From assembly GCA_041609995.1 (NCBI GenBank), contig JBFIPU010000018.1, positions 1-32,575 on the forward strand: DNA of 32,575 nt, written 5' to 3'. A program made the translations under genes and the position numbers. Below are positions 7,618 to 16,528 of this stretch, in pieces. A model generated the notes under the pieces. It saw only the letters and a list, made by a program, of their open reading frames with translations, was not told where the DNA came from and searched no databases. Position 1 is the stretch's first letter, and the number at the start of each line of letters is the position of its first letter. The DNA is from JABDOU01 sp041609995. Lineage in GTDB: Bacteria > Actinomycetota > Acidimicrobiia > Spongiisociales > SHLN01.

Positions 7618-7646
7618 TCGACGAGTCGCGAAACTGATCGTAGAAT
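7618..7646 (+). promoter_or_regulatory. Candidate promoter of the maltodextrin ABC operon
   Basis: TCGACG (-35, 4/6 match) is separated by 17 bases from TAGAAT (-10, 5/6 match at 7641-7646), ending 54 bases before the binding-protein ATG. Just upstream, GCCCGC/GCGGGC (7592-7607) can form a short hairpin without a T tract. A strong GAGGAGAG ribosome site precedes the ATG. No clear LacI-type operator was found. Confidence 0.4.
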
Positions 7647-7700
7647 CCGACTCTGGGTCCGGTCCCGGGCCCACATCTCAACTCTGAGGAGAGAACCCCC

Positions 7701-8987
7701 ATGCGAAACAACCGAGGCCTCCTGGGCCTGATGCTGGCACTCGCCCTGGTGGCCGCCGCCTGCGGCGGCGGTGACGACGCCACCACCGAGACGACCGAGG
7801 CGCCGACCACGACGGCGGCACCGGCGACGACCGAGGCGACCACGACCACCACAGCCGCCCCGGAGCCGGAAACGCTCGTGATATGGGCTGACGAGAACCG
7901 TGCAAAGGTCATGGAGCAAGTCGCCCCCACTTTCGAGGACGCAGCCGGCGTGAACGTCGAGATCCAGATCGTCGACTTCGGTGAAATCCGAAGCCAGGTG
8001 CAAACGGCGGCTCCGGCCGGCGAGGGCCCCGACATCTTCATAGGCGCCGCCGACTGGTCGGGCGAGCTGGCAGCCAACGGCGTGGCTGCCCCCCTCGACC
8101 TGGGGAGCCGGGCGGGGGAGTTCGAAGGGATCGCCCTCGACCTCTTCACGTTTGACGGTGCCCTGTACGCCCTGCCGTACGCCACCGAGGCCATCGCCAT
8201 GTACTACAACATGGACCTGGTGTCCGAGCCGCCGGCCGCCTTCGAAGACATCGAAGGCATCTGCGCCGGCTTGAGCGGCATCGAAAACTGCGTCGGAGTG
8301 CCAGGCGGTGGAGATGGCCCCGACGCTTATCACAACTACCCGTTCGTGTCGGCCCAGGGCGGTTACATCTTCCCGTTCGAAGCGGGAGCGGGGTTTGATC
8401 CCAGCGATGTCGGCCTGAACAGCGAGGGAGCCATCCAGGGCGTCAAGTTCCTGGAAGAGCAGATCGCGGCCGGTGTGGTCGACAGCGTCAACTACGACGG
8501 AGCCAAGCAGCTGTTCCTCGACGGCACCCAGCCGTTCTGGATCACCGGCCCGTGGGAGCTGGGCAACCTGGCCGACTCTGGCATCAACTGGAGCGTCGCC
8601 AAGCTGCCGACGATCGGCGGTTCGTCACCGCAGCCATTTGCCGGTGGACAGGGCTTCTATCTGAGCACGTTCTCGGAGAATCCGGTACTGGCCCAGTCGT
8701 TCCTGTTCGACTTCATCGCTACACCGGAAACAATGCAGGCTCTTTACGACGCCGACCCTCGCAACCCGGCGCACACGCCGACCCTCGAGGCCAACAGCGA
8801 CAATGAGGTGCTGCAGACCTTCGCCGCCTCGGCCGCCGACGGGGTCCCGATCCCCAACGTTCCCGAGATGGGAAGTGTCTGGGGCCCGTTGGGTGACAAC
8901 CTGTTGGCGGTTCGCAACGGAGACAAGGATGCCACCACGGCGATGAACGACGCTCAGACCGCAGTCGAAGAGGCACTGGCCGGCTGA
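7701..8987 (+). CDS. Maltose/maltodextrin-type ABC transporter solute-binding lipoprotein
   Basis: A 428-residue extracytoplasmic binding protein of the MalE-like (SBP type 1) family. The N-terminus is a lipoprotein signal peptide (MRNNRGLLGLMLALALVAAAC) with the lipidated Cys at 21, followed by a Thr/Ala/Glu-rich linker to about residue 55. Family marks include ALYALPYATEAIAMYYNMDL and, further on, FWITGPWELGNL, both typical of maltodextrin-binding proteins. It captures oligosaccharide and passes it to the MalF/MalG-like permeases encoded immediately downstream (19-base gap). Ligand specificity is inferred from the permeases and from the GH13 enzyme at the end of the operon. No ATPase gene is in the cluster. 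Confidence 0.9.
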   Translation: MRNNRGLLGLMLALALVAAACGGGDDATTETTEAPTTTAAPATTEATTTTTAAPEPETLVIWADENRAKVMEQVAPTFEDAAGVNVEIQIVDFGEIRSQVQTAAPAGEGPDIFIGAADWSGELAANGVAAPLDLGSRAGEFEGIALDLFTFDGALYALPYATEAIAMYYNMDLVSEPPAAFEDIEGICAGLSGIENCVGVPGGGDGPDAYHNYPFVSAQGGYIFPFEAGAGFDPSDVGLNSEGAIQGVKFLEEQIAAGVVDSVNYDGAKQLFLDGTQPFWITGPWELGNLADSGINWSVAKLPTIGGSSPQPFAGGQGFYLSTFSENPVLAQSFLFDFIATPETMQALYDADPRNPAHTPTLEANSDNEVLQTFAASAADGVPIPNVPEMGSVWGPLGDNLLAVRNGDKDATTAMNDAQTAVEEALAG

Positions 8988-9006
8988 GGCAGCGAAACCG
9001 ACATAT

Positions 9007-10635
9007 ATGAGTGAAACCACCGAGGACAGGGAGCCACCCGGCGCCCTGTCCTCGGTGCGTTCTGCCGCCAATTACGGACGCGGCTTCTGGATCAAGATCC
9101 TCTTCCTGTCATTGCTGACGGCTGTCGGCATCTTCGCGTTTGCCACGCTCCTCACCGTCGGCGCCTGGATCCCCGCCGGTGCGGTGGTCATCGGCCTCGC
9201 GTTCATCAACTGGGTGTACCTGAGCCGAGGAACGAAGGCACTGCGGTGGATCACCCCCGGCCTCGTGATGATGCTCATCTTCGTCATGTGGCCCATCGTC
9301 TTCACGTTTTATCTCTCATTGACGAACTGGGCCACCGGCAACATCCTGACGCAGGAACAGGTGGTCGAACAGCTCGAGAAGATCCCGCTCCTCAGCTCCG
9401 AAGACGAGGCGCCGACTGTCGACCTGCTCGTCTATCGCAACGACGCCGGTGTCCTCAAGTTCCTGGTGACCACCCCCGACGGCGAGCAGTTCTTCGGCGA
9501 ACCGAGGCTCCGATCAGAGGAACCCGTGCAACGGCTCGAAGACCTGGGCGCAGTGGCAGTCGTCGACTCCGACGGGGATGGAACGCCCGAATCCATCGAC
9601 GGTTTCAACCTGCTCTTGCTGCGGGACCTCATCGGTATCTCCGATGCGCTCAACCGGCTGGTGCTCGATGTGCCGAGCGGCGTCGTCACGCCGCAGACCG
9701 TTTCGCAGGCGAAGCTGGTGGCGGCCGCCCAGCGGTACACGTACGATCCGGCCACCGACTCCGTCTACGACGCTCAGCTCGACCGAACCTGCGTTGCCGA
9801 ACGGGGCAACTTCGTGTGTGACGGCCGCCGGCTCGACCCCGGCTGGCGAGTGGTGGTAGGGCCCGACAACTACTCAGATGTACTCGCCAACGAGCGAATC
9901 CGGGAGCCCTTCCTCCAGGTCTTCCTGTGGAACATCGTCTTCGCCGCTCTGTCGGTGATCCTGGGACTGGCGGCCGGCCTCTTGATGGCCATGGCGCTCC
10001 AGGACGACCGGCTCAGGATGAAGCCCCTCTACCGTTCGCTCCTCATCATCCCGTACGCAATTCCGGCCTTCATTTCCGCTCTCGTATGGCGCGGGTTCTT
10101 CAACGACCGATTTGGCCAGGTGAATCGGATTCTCGAAGCGTTCGGCGCCGAGGGCTTGAACTGGCTGGGAGACCCGTTCTGGGCCAAGGTGGCCCTCATC
10201 ATCGCCAACATCTGGCTCGGGTTCCCGTACTTCTTTCTCATCTCAACCGGTGCCCTCCAGTCGATTCCGGAGGATTTGAAACAAGCCGCCCGGGTCGATG
10301 GAGCCTCGTCGTTTCGGGTGTTCCGCTCGATCACGTTCCCGCTTCTCATGGTGTCACTGGCACCGCTCCTCATCGGGTCGTTCGCATTCAACTTCAACAA
10401 CTTCATCCTCATCTTTCTTCTCACGCGGGGTGGGCCACCCGTGCTGGATGCCGCAGTGCCGGTCGGCCACACGGACATCCTCATCACCTTCACGTTCGAC
10501 ACGGCAGTGAGTGCCGGACGCGGCAACAACTTCGGGCTCGGGGCGGCATTGTCGATCCTGATCTTCATCATGGTGGCTGCCATATCTGCCATCTCGTTCC
10601 GAACCACCCGCCAGCTCGAAGAGACCTACCAATGA
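9007..10635 (+). CDS. malF: MalF-type sugar ABC permease with large extracytoplasmic loop
   Basis: A 542-residue inner-membrane permease. There are hydrophobic helices at about 28-50, 55-73 and 82-104, then a large non-membrane insert (about residues 107-290), then the MetI-type permease core. The insert has the size and position of the P2 loop of E. coli MalF, which contacts MalE. The EAA loop that docks the ATPase reads EDLKQAARVDGASSFRVFRS (near residue 422). The insert carries two cysteines close together (TCVAERGNFVC) that could form a disulfide outside the cell. The gene lies between the binding protein and MalG-like permease, in the usual malE-malF-malG order. The symbol is by homology, not proven substrate. 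Confidence 0.9.
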   Translation: MSETTEDREPPGALSSVRSAANYGRGFWIKILFLSLLTAVGIFAFATLLTVGAWIPAGAVVIGLAFINWVYLSRGTKALRWITPGLVMMLIFVMWPIVFTFYLSLTNWATGNILTQEQVVEQLEKIPLLSSEDEAPTVDLLVYRNDAGVLKFLVTTPDGEQFFGEPRLRSEEPVQRLEDLGAVAVVDSDGDGTPESIDGFNLLLLRDLIGISDALNRLVLDVPSGVVTPQTVSQAKLVAAAQRYTYDPATDSVYDAQLDRTCVAERGNFVCDGRRLDPGWRVVVGPDNYSDVLANERIREPFLQVFLWNIVFAALSVILGLAAGLLMAMALQDDRLRMKPLYRSLLIIPYAIPAFISALVWRGFFNDRFGQVNRILEAFGAEGLNWLGDPFWAKVALIIANIWLGFPYFFLISTGALQSIPEDLKQAARVDGASSFRVFRSITFPLLMVSLAPLLIGSFAFNFNNFILIFLLTRGGPPVLDAAVPVGHTDILITFTFDTAVSAGRGNNFGLGAALSILIFIMVAAISAISFRTTRQLEETYQ

Positions 10636-10666
10636 GTGAGGAGATCATGAGTGACGGGGCTTCCCC

Positions 10667-11587
10667 ATGAGCATCGACTCCCCACCAGCCACGGCCGCCG
10701 ATCAACAATCCACGGCACGAGCCAACAAGATGAGCGGACGCCGCTGGCTTCGCGAGATGTCCTGGCGCCACCTGGTGCTGATCATCTCCTGCGTGTTCGC
10801 CATGTTCCCGGTGGTGTGGATCGTGTCGGCTTCGTTCAACGAGATCGACAACCTCACGACCGCCCGCCTCATCCCCCGCGGCACCACCCTGGACAACTTC
10901 ACCGAGTTGTTCGACAATCCGCTCACGCCATTCGGGAACTGGCTGTGGAACAGCTGGAAGGTGGCGCTCGCCGCGTCCGCCTTGAACGTCTTCATCGCCG
11001 CGCTGGCCTCCTATGCGTTCAGCCGGCTGCGGTTTCGGGGACGTCGGGTGAGTCTGCTCACTCTGCTGCTCGTGCAGGTGTTCCCCCAGTTCCTGGCTTT
11101 CACCGCCATCCTGCTCTTGATGCAGCAGATCGGTGAGGTGTTCCCGGCGTTCGGGCTGGATACCCACCTCGGGCTGGTCCTCGTGTACACCGGGGGAGCG
11201 ATCGGCTTCAATGCCTTCCTGATCAAGGGATTCATGGACACGGTGCCGGCGGCGCTCGACGAGTCGGCGGCCGTCGACGGCGCCACCCCCTTCCAGGTGT
11301 TCTGGCGCATCATCCTTCCGCTGTCTCGTCCGGTGCTGGCGGTGATATTCATCATCACTTTCATCAACCTCTACGCCGAGTACCTGCTGGCAGCCATCCT
11401 CCTCAACTCGAATGAGAACCTGACGCTGGCGGTCGGGTTGCGCCTGTTCGTGCAAAGCGAGTACGAGGCCAAGTGGGGTCAGCTGGCGGCGGCCGCCCTG
11501 CTGGGTTCCCTGCCGATCGTTGTCACGTTCCTGGCCGCCCAGAAGCAGATCATTTCGGGCTTGACGCAGGGCGCCGTCAAGGGCTGA
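10667..11587 (+). CDS. malG: MalG-type sugar ABC permease
   Basis: A 306-residue MetI-type permease with six predicted helices and the EAA loop LDESAAVDGATPFQVFWRI, partner of the MalF-like protein. The N-terminal ~40 residues are polar; the first membrane helix (LVLIISCVFAMFPVVWIVSA) follows. MalG-like features include QVFPQFLAFTAILLLMQQIG and the terminal segment ending LTQGAVKG, which in MalG inserts toward the binding protein. Its stop TGA overlaps the ATG of the GH13 gene (TGATG), so permease and hydrolase are translationally coupled. Confidence 0.9.
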   Translation: MSIDSPPATAADQQSTARANKMSGRRWLREMSWRHLVLIISCVFAMFPVVWIVSASFNEIDNLTTARLIPRGTTLDNFTELFDNPLTPFGNWLWNSWKVALAASALNVFIAALASYAFSRLRFRGRRVSLLTLLLVQVFPQFLAFTAILLLMQQIGEVFPAFGLDTHLGLVLVYTGGAIGFNAFLIKGFMDTVPAALDESAAVDGATPFQVFWRIILPLSRPVLAVIFIITFINLYAEYLLAAILLNSNENLTLAVGLRLFVQSEYEAKWGQLAAAALLGSLPIVVTFLAAQKQIISGLTQGAVKG

Positions 11588-13410
11588 TGGTCGAGTTTCC
11601 CTCCGACCACAGCGTGTTCGGAAAAGGGAGCATCTTCCCGTACAAGGTCTCGTTCGACCCCGGCCGGGCCTCGCACCTGTCCCGGGTCGGCGCCACAGAT
11701 CTCCACGTGCGGGTGGTCACGGAGCGTGCAATCACCGCAGTCATGTTGGTCACCCGGGGTGACGGAGTCCACGGCCATCCCCTCGCCGCCACCCGGGAGG
11801 CCTCGGACCAGACCGTATGGGAAGCATTGCTGCCTGTGGGCAGCGCGGCGTTCGAGTATTCGTTCGCCCTGCAAAATGAGCGGGGGGAAGGCGTCTACCT
11901 GACGCCGGCCGGCATCAGCAATGCGGTGGAACGCCTCGACCGGTGGCGATACGAGCCGGTGCCGCAGTTTCACACACCGGACTGGGCGAAGGGGGCCCTG
12001 ATCTATCAGATCTTCCCCGACCGTTTCGCCAACGCCGACCCGAGCGTGAACCCGGTCGAGACCGACCCGTGGGGGGCGGATCCACATCACACGAGGTTCC
12101 AGGGAGGGGACCTGGCGGGCATCACCGGCAAGGTGCCGTATCTCGCCGACCTCGGAGTCGAGCTCGTCTACCTCAACCCGATCTTCGAGGCGCCCTCAAA
12201 TCATCGCTACGACACGATCGACTACTACACGGTGGATCCGGCGCTCGGTGGCAACGCCGCTTTCGGCCAACTCGTCGAGGAACTGCATCGCCACGACATC
12301 CGCATCATGCTGGACGCCTCGTTCAACCACGTCCACCCCCGCTTTTTCGCCTTCGCCGACCTCGTCCAAAACGGCCCGGACTCCCGTTACGCGGACTGGT
12401 TCGTTGTCAACGAATGGCCTCTGCGGTTCGGCTACCGGCCACATGCAGCCGATGGCGAGGCCGCCCGCCGGCGCCTCGACTGGTGGGCAGGCCACTACCG
12501 GGACACACTCGACATTCCGATGGAGACGCTCGCAGACCCGGGCTGGCCGTGGCAGGCGACCTACGAGTCGTGGTACGGGCTTCCCCACATGCCGCGGGTC
12601 AACCTCGCCGACCCCGAGGCGCGCAGTTACATGCTCGATGTGGCCGGCTATTGGGTGGACGAGTTCGGTATCGACGGTTGGCGCATGGACGTGGCCCGTT
12701 ATGTCGATGCGGATTTCTGGGATGACTTCCGGGCCGCCGTCAAGGCCACCAACCCCGATGTGCTGCTGCTGTCGGAGGTGATGGGAGACGCCGGGGATTG
12801 GCTCAACGGGCGCCGCTTCGACGGCACCATGGATTACACCTTCCGCCAGTTGTGCGTCGACTTTTTCGCCCGCGACGTGATCGATCCGTTCCGCTTCTGG
12901 GACGGTCTCGTGCGGCTGCACGCCATGTACGCCCCGCCCGTCACGGCCGTGAACCAACACTTGCTCGACAGCCACGACACGGCACGCTTTCGGACCGAGG
13001 CCGGGGGCGAAGCAGATCGGCTCGTGCTGGCAACGGCCTTCCAACTCACCTACCCGGGATCGCCCGGCCTGCTCTATGGGGGAGAAATAGGCCTCGAAGG
13101 TGGGGACGATCCGGGATCGCGCGTCGCCATGCCGTGGGGCGAGTCGATCTTCGAGGAGCCGACGGCGGTGGCTATCAGGGCTTTGCTGGCCCTGCGTGCC
13201 GCCAACGCGGATTTGCGCTCCGGGCCATTCAGCTTCGGCGGTGTCGACGAACACGGATTGTGGTACCGGCGGGGTGATCTCGGCGTGGCCTTCAACCGTT
13301 CCGCCCGACCCGCCCTCTTCCCCCTCACCGGGGAGGTGAGGTGGGGTGAGGCCGGTGCCTCACGATCCGGGGTCGAGCTGGCGCCGATGTCGGCGGCTGT
13401 GATCGGCTAG
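11587..13410 (+). CDS. GH13 alpha-glucan hydrolase, neopullulanase/cyclomaltodextrinase-like
   Basis: A 607-residue enzyme. Residues 1-125 form a beta-rich N domain like the CBM34 module of neopullulanase and maltogenic amylase. The (beta/alpha)8 domain starts at about 135 (YQIFPDRFANADPS). Conserved regions: DASFNHVH (243-250), GWRMDVARY with nucleophile Asp368, LLSEVMGD with acid/base Glu397, and LLDSHDTARF with Asp464, so the full triad is present. There is no signal peptide, so it should act in the cytoplasm on dextrins brought in by the upstream transporter. The open frame extends upstream, but I chose the ATG at 11587 because it overlaps the malG stop (TGATG) and gives a family-typical N-terminus. 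Pullulanase, cyclodextrinase and maltogenic activities cannot be separated by sequence alone. Confidence 0.9.
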   Translation: MVEFPSDHSVFGKGSIFPYKVSFDPGRASHLSRVGATDLHVRVVTERAITAVMLVTRGDGVHGHPLAATREASDQTVWEALLPVGSAAFEYSFALQNERGEGVYLTPAGISNAVERLDRWRYEPVPQFHTPDWAKGALIYQIFPDRFANADPSVNPVETDPWGADPHHTRFQGGDLAGITGKVPYLADLGVELVYLNPIFEAPSNHRYDTIDYYTVDPALGGNAAFGQLVEELHRHDIRIMLDASFNHVHPRFFAFADLVQNGPDSRYADWFVVNEWPLRFGYRPHAADGEAARRRLDWWAGHYRDTLDIPMETLADPGWPWQATYESWYGLPHMPRVNLADPEARSYMLDVAGYWVDEFGIDGWRMDVARYVDADFWDDFRAAVKATNPDVLLLSEVMGDAGDWLNGRRFDGTMDYTFRQLCVDFFARDVIDPFRFWDGLVRLHAMYAPPVTAVNQHLLDSHDTARFRTEAGGEADRLVLATAFQLTYPGSPGLLYGGEIGLEGGDDPGSRVAMPWGESIFEEPTAVAIRALLALRAANADLRSGPFSFGGVDEHGLWYRRGDLGVAFNRSARPALFPLTGEVRWGEAGASRSGVELAPMSAAVIG

Positions 13411-13431
13411 TTCGGCGGGTAGATTCGCGCC

Positions 13432-13824
13432 ATGACCACGTTGCGAAAAGCGCTTTACGCCAATGCCATGTTCACCGCCCTGACCTCGTTGGTGGCGCTG
13501 GTGTGGGCGGGACCGATCGCAAAGGCGTTCAGGGTGGAACAGTGGGTCCTGGTCGCCGCCGGCGCCGTCTTACTGGGGTGGGCCACCCTCGTAACCTGGT
13601 TTGCCCGGCGCGATCCCACCCGACGCGCCGAGGCCTGGCTGGTCATCGCCGGCGACGAGCTGTGGATCATCGGGGTCATCGTGCTCCTCGCGGCGTTTCC
13701 TGATGCGCTCAGCAACACCGGCAAGCTCTGGCTGGCAACCCTGACCCTCGTGGTGGCGATTCTGGCCTCGTTCCAGCTCCTCGGGCTTCGCCGCATACCA
13801 CGCGAAGAATCGCGCAACTCCTGA
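13432..13824 (+). CDS. Small unknown membrane protein, four helices
   Basis: A 130-residue protein with four hydrophobic segments: about 9-29, 39-57 (VLVAAGAVLLGWATLVTWFA), 69-88 (WLVIAGDELWIIGVIVLLAA) and 98-117. Loops are short; the second loop is basic (RRDPTRRAE). No motif links it to a known function. It starts 21 bases after the GH13 gene and might be read through from that operon. A small hairpin (CGTCCC/GGGACG, 13834-13849) lies just after the stop and has no T tract. Confidence 0.7.
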   Translation: MTTLRKALYANAMFTALTSLVALVWAGPIAKAFRVEQWVLVAAGAVLLGWATLVTWFARRDPTRRAEAWLVIAGDELWIIGVIVLLAAFPDALSNTGKLWLATLTLVVAILASFQLLGLRRIPREESRNS

Positions 13825-13915
13825 GCCGGTCGGCGTCCCACGAGGGACGTGTCAGGAATCGGATCCCCGGTGGTAGCTTGATGCCAATCAGGACGCCCGC
13901 ACGATCTAGAGGGAT

Positions 13916-14872
13916 ATGGGGACTCGCGCACTGAACCTCGTGAGGGTGGCGGGTTGCTGCGTCTGTGGCACCGACCGGTGGGCGTCGCCGTTGGCTACGG
14001 GAGCGGACTTTGAATACGAGTCCAGCCCGGACACGTTCATCGCCAACCAGTGCTCGCAATGCGGGCTCGTGTACCTCGACCCGCGACCAGCGATGTCCGA
14101 GCTCCCCACGATCTACGGAGACGACTACCACGCCTACGAGTTCACCCAAGAGCGTTTTGGGATCTCGTATCGGATTCGTGCCCTGCTCGAACGGAACCGA
14201 CTCAATCGCTGGACCCGCCGTCTGCCACCGGGGGCGCGGATCATCGACGTCGGCGCCGGAGATGGTTTCCACCTGGAACTCCTGCGGGAGCATGGCGATC
14301 CGACGTGGGTGCTGGAGGGCGTGGACCCCGACGTCCGCGCCGTCGAGGCAGGCCGGTCCCGCGGACTGACAATGCACGAAGGCTTCCTGGGTGACCTGGA
14401 CCTGCCTGCAGATAGCTACGACTTCGCCGTCATGATCATGACCATCGAACATGTCGAGTCGCCCCCGGAACTACTGCGGGAGGTGCGCCGAATCCTCAAG
14501 CCGGGAGGCCGCTTGGGAATCGTCACCGACAACACCGGCTCCCCCGACTTCGCAATCTTCAAGACCCGACACTGGGGCGGTTACCACTTTCCCCGCCACT
14601 GGAACCTCTTCGACGAGGCCTCGATGCGGGCGCTCGCCGCCGCTTCGGATTTCGAAGTCGAGAAGCTCACGACCATGATGAGCCCGGTCAATTGGACCTA
14701 CAGCCTCCACAACGCGCTCCAGGACTGGGGTTTACCGCGTGTCATCGTCCGTCAATTCGGGCTCGACCGTCCCCTGCCATTGGCCTTGTTCACGCTCGTC
14801 GACAGCGCATTGACATCGGTGGGCAAGGGAGCGCTGCTGCGAGTGGTACTGCGAAAGTCGCAGTCGGGATGA
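13916..14872 (+). CDS. SAM-dependent methyltransferase with N-terminal zinc-ribbon-like Cys pairs
   Basis: A 318-residue class I methyltransferase. N-terminal cysteine pairs (CCVCGTDRW near residue 15 and CSQCGLVYLDPRP near 45) look like a zinc-binding hook common in methyltransferases acting on nucleotide-linked or polysaccharide sugars. The SAM site is IIDVGAGDGFHLELL (motif I, near residue 110), followed by the acidic motif II area (LEGVDPDVRAVEA) and the post-motif DFAVMIMTIEHVESP. A C-terminal region of about 100 residues has a hydrophobic end. The stop overlaps the start of the FAD enzyme gene (ATGA), so the two are probably made together. The acceptor is unknown. Confidence 0.85.
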   Translation: MGTRALNLVRVAGCCVCGTDRWASPLATGADFEYESSPDTFIANQCSQCGLVYLDPRPAMSELPTIYGDDYHAYEFTQERFGISYRIRALLERNRLNRWTRRLPPGARIIDVGAGDGFHLELLREHGDPTWVLEGVDPDVRAVEAGRSRGLTMHEGFLGDLDLPADSYDFAVMIMTIEHVESPPELLREVRRILKPGGRLGIVTDNTGSPDFAIFKTRHWGGYHFPRHWNLFDEASMRALAAASDFEVEKLTTMMSPVNWTYSLHNALQDWGLPRVIVRQFGLDRPLPLALFTLVDSALTSVGKGALLRVVLRKSQSG

Positions 14873-16188
14873 AGCCGGTGGCAGTACTGGGTGCCGGATT
14901 CGCCGGCCTCACCGCCGCCGTCGAACTGCGCCGGGCAGGCCGGGAGGTGATTGTGCTCGAAGCCGGTTCGGCGGTTGGTGGGCTGGCCGCCAGCACCACC
15001 GACGACGACGGCTTCACCATGGACTTCGGCGCCCACTTCATCACCAATCGCCTGGCCGGTGTGCTGGGGGTGGGGGCCGCATGCGAAACCGTGCGACGCT
15101 ACGGCGAGGCGGTGTGGCTCGAGGGCCAGACCTTCTCCTACCCGTTCGGGTTGATCGCCCGACCCGACTTCACGCGCGATGCTCTCCGCGCCCGCCTCGG
15201 TTCCCATGTACCCCCTCTGTCGGCACATGACGTGTTCGTGTCCGGCTATGGGGCTGCCCTCACCAACCGGATCGCCGCTCCGTTGCTCGAAGCGTGGTCA
15301 GGGCGGCCATCGACCGACCTGGCACCTGCAGTGGCAGAAAAACTGTCCACCTCCATACCGAAGACGTTGTGGCTGAAAGCGGCCGGGGCAGCCAGCCGCC
15401 GGGCCGTGGCGATCGGATATTGTCGCGAGCTTCCCGAGTCGGCCGGCGTTTGGCACGTTTACCCCCGGTCGGGTCTGGGAACCCTGGTCGCCAAACTGTT
15501 CTCGGAGATCAAGGACGCCGTCCGCCTTTCCACGAGCGTATCCGGCATCGGAGTGGTGGACGACACAGTCGCAACCGTGCGCACCGAGGACGAGGAAATT
15601 CCGGTCGACGCGGTCTTCTCGTCGGCACCTGTCCACGTGCTGCCCAAGCTCATCGATGGATCGCAGGCGCTCGACTACCTCTCTGAGTTCCGCTACCGAC
15701 CGATGTTGTTCGTGAACCTGAAGCTGCGCGGCTCCGACTTGATGCCCGATGTGGTCACCTGGACCCCGGACCCGGAGTTCATGTTCTTCCGGCTCAGCGA
15801 ACCGACCCAATCCATGCCCTGGCTGGCACCCACCGGCCATACGCTGGTGACTGCCGACATCGGATGCGAGGTCGGTGATGACCGGTGGACGGCCCATGAT
15901 GCCGCACTCGTGCAACAGACGTTGAACGACATCTCGCCCCTGATTCCCGATGCAGAAGACAGGCTGGTGGGATTCAGCGTGGCCCGGACCCCCTTCGCCT
16001 ATCCGGTGTTCGCCAGAAGGTACGAACGCGAGCGCCAGCGCTTCTCACACGATCCGGGCATCGCCCGGCTGTTCCCCATCGGGCGCAACGGCGAGTTCGA
16101 CCACTTGCTGATGGAGGACGTCTACTGGCGCACGCGGCGGCGGGTCGCCGCTTACGTCGCTGAGGAATCCGGGCCGGCTACGAGCTGA
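14869..16188 (+). CDS. FAD-dependent oxidoreductase (amine-oxidase / UDP-galactopyranose mutase-like fold)
   Basis: A 439-residue flavoprotein. The N-terminal dinucleotide-binding motif is VAVLGAGFAGLTAAVELRRA (residues 4-23), the acidic end of beta-2 is VIVLEAG, and the following GG-motif is SAVGGLAAS. These are shared by protoporphyrinogen oxidases, phytoene desaturases, monoamine oxidases and UDP-galactopyranose mutases. Residues DFGAHFI match the 'FDxGxHxI' step of the last group. ATG at 14869 overlaps the methyltransferase stop (ATGA) and places the FAD motif right at the N-terminus; the longer open frame upstream lies inside the methyltransferase. Together the pair suggests modification of a surface glycan or lipid (inference). 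The last 11 bases overlap the convergent DUF427 gene. Confidence 0.82.
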   Translation: MKPVAVLGAGFAGLTAAVELRRAGREVIVLEAGSAVGGLAASTTDDDGFTMDFGAHFITNRLAGVLGVGAACETVRRYGEAVWLEGQTFSYPFGLIARPDFTRDALRARLGSHVPPLSAHDVFVSGYGAALTNRIAAPLLEAWSGRPSTDLAPAVAEKLSTSIPKTLWLKAAGAASRRAVAIGYCRELPESAGVWHVYPRSGLGTLVAKLFSEIKDAVRLSTSVSGIGVVDDTVATVRTEDEEIPVDAVFSSAPVHVLPKLIDGSQALDYLSEFRYRPMLFVNLKLRGSDLMPDVVTWTPDPEFMFFRLSEPTQSMPWLAPTGHTLVTADIGCEVGDDRWTAHDAALVQQTLNDISPLIPDAEDRLVGFSVARTPFAYPVFARRYERERQRFSHDPGIARLFPIGRNGEFDHLLMEDVYWRTRRRVAAYVAEESGPATS

Positions 16189-16465
16189 CCCGCACCTTCG
16201 GGTAGAACGCCACGTGGTCGCGGATCTGTTCGGCCGCCGGCTTGGGATCGTGGTAGGTCCACGCCACCGCCGGGGCACTGTCGCCACCGATCTGCAGGTC
16301 GTAGTAGGCGGCCACCCCCTTCCATGGGCAAATGGTCTGGCGGGCGGCGCTTTCGATGAAGTAGTCCCACACGACCGATTCCTGCGGGAAGTAATGATTG
16401 CCTTCGACGACAACCGTGTCGTCTGACTGGGCGACTACGACGCCGTTGAACGTTGCAGTGGGCAT
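16178..16465 (-). CDS. DUF427 domain protein
   Basis: A 95-residue soluble protein covering one DUF427 domain. It shows the family's typical CPWKG-x-A-x-YYD core (RQTICPWKGVAAYYDLQIGG) preceded by DYFIESAARQT, and the early pattern NHYFPQESVVWDYF. A good AAGGAG ribosome site lies 9 bases before the ATG. DUF427 proteins are small beta-rich proteins of unknown role. Its 3' end overlaps the FAD oxidoreductase gene by 11 bases on the opposite strand. It is divergent from the DUF3291 gene with 63 bases between them. Confidence 0.88.
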   Translation of the reverse strand: MPTATFNGVVVAQSDDTVVVEGNHYFPQESVVWDYFIESAARQTICPWKGVAAYYDLQIGGDSAPAVAWTYHDPKPAAEQIRDHVAFYPKVRVSS

Positions 16466-16528
16466 TGAACAGGGCTCCTTGGCAGTTCTCCACCATACCT
16501 AACGCGGCGCCTGCCAGAATCCTTCCCA

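Noticed and set aside
11473..11586. Upstream extension of the GH13 frame
   Set aside because: Lies inside malG; ATG at 11587 overlaps the malG stop and starts the family-like N domain.
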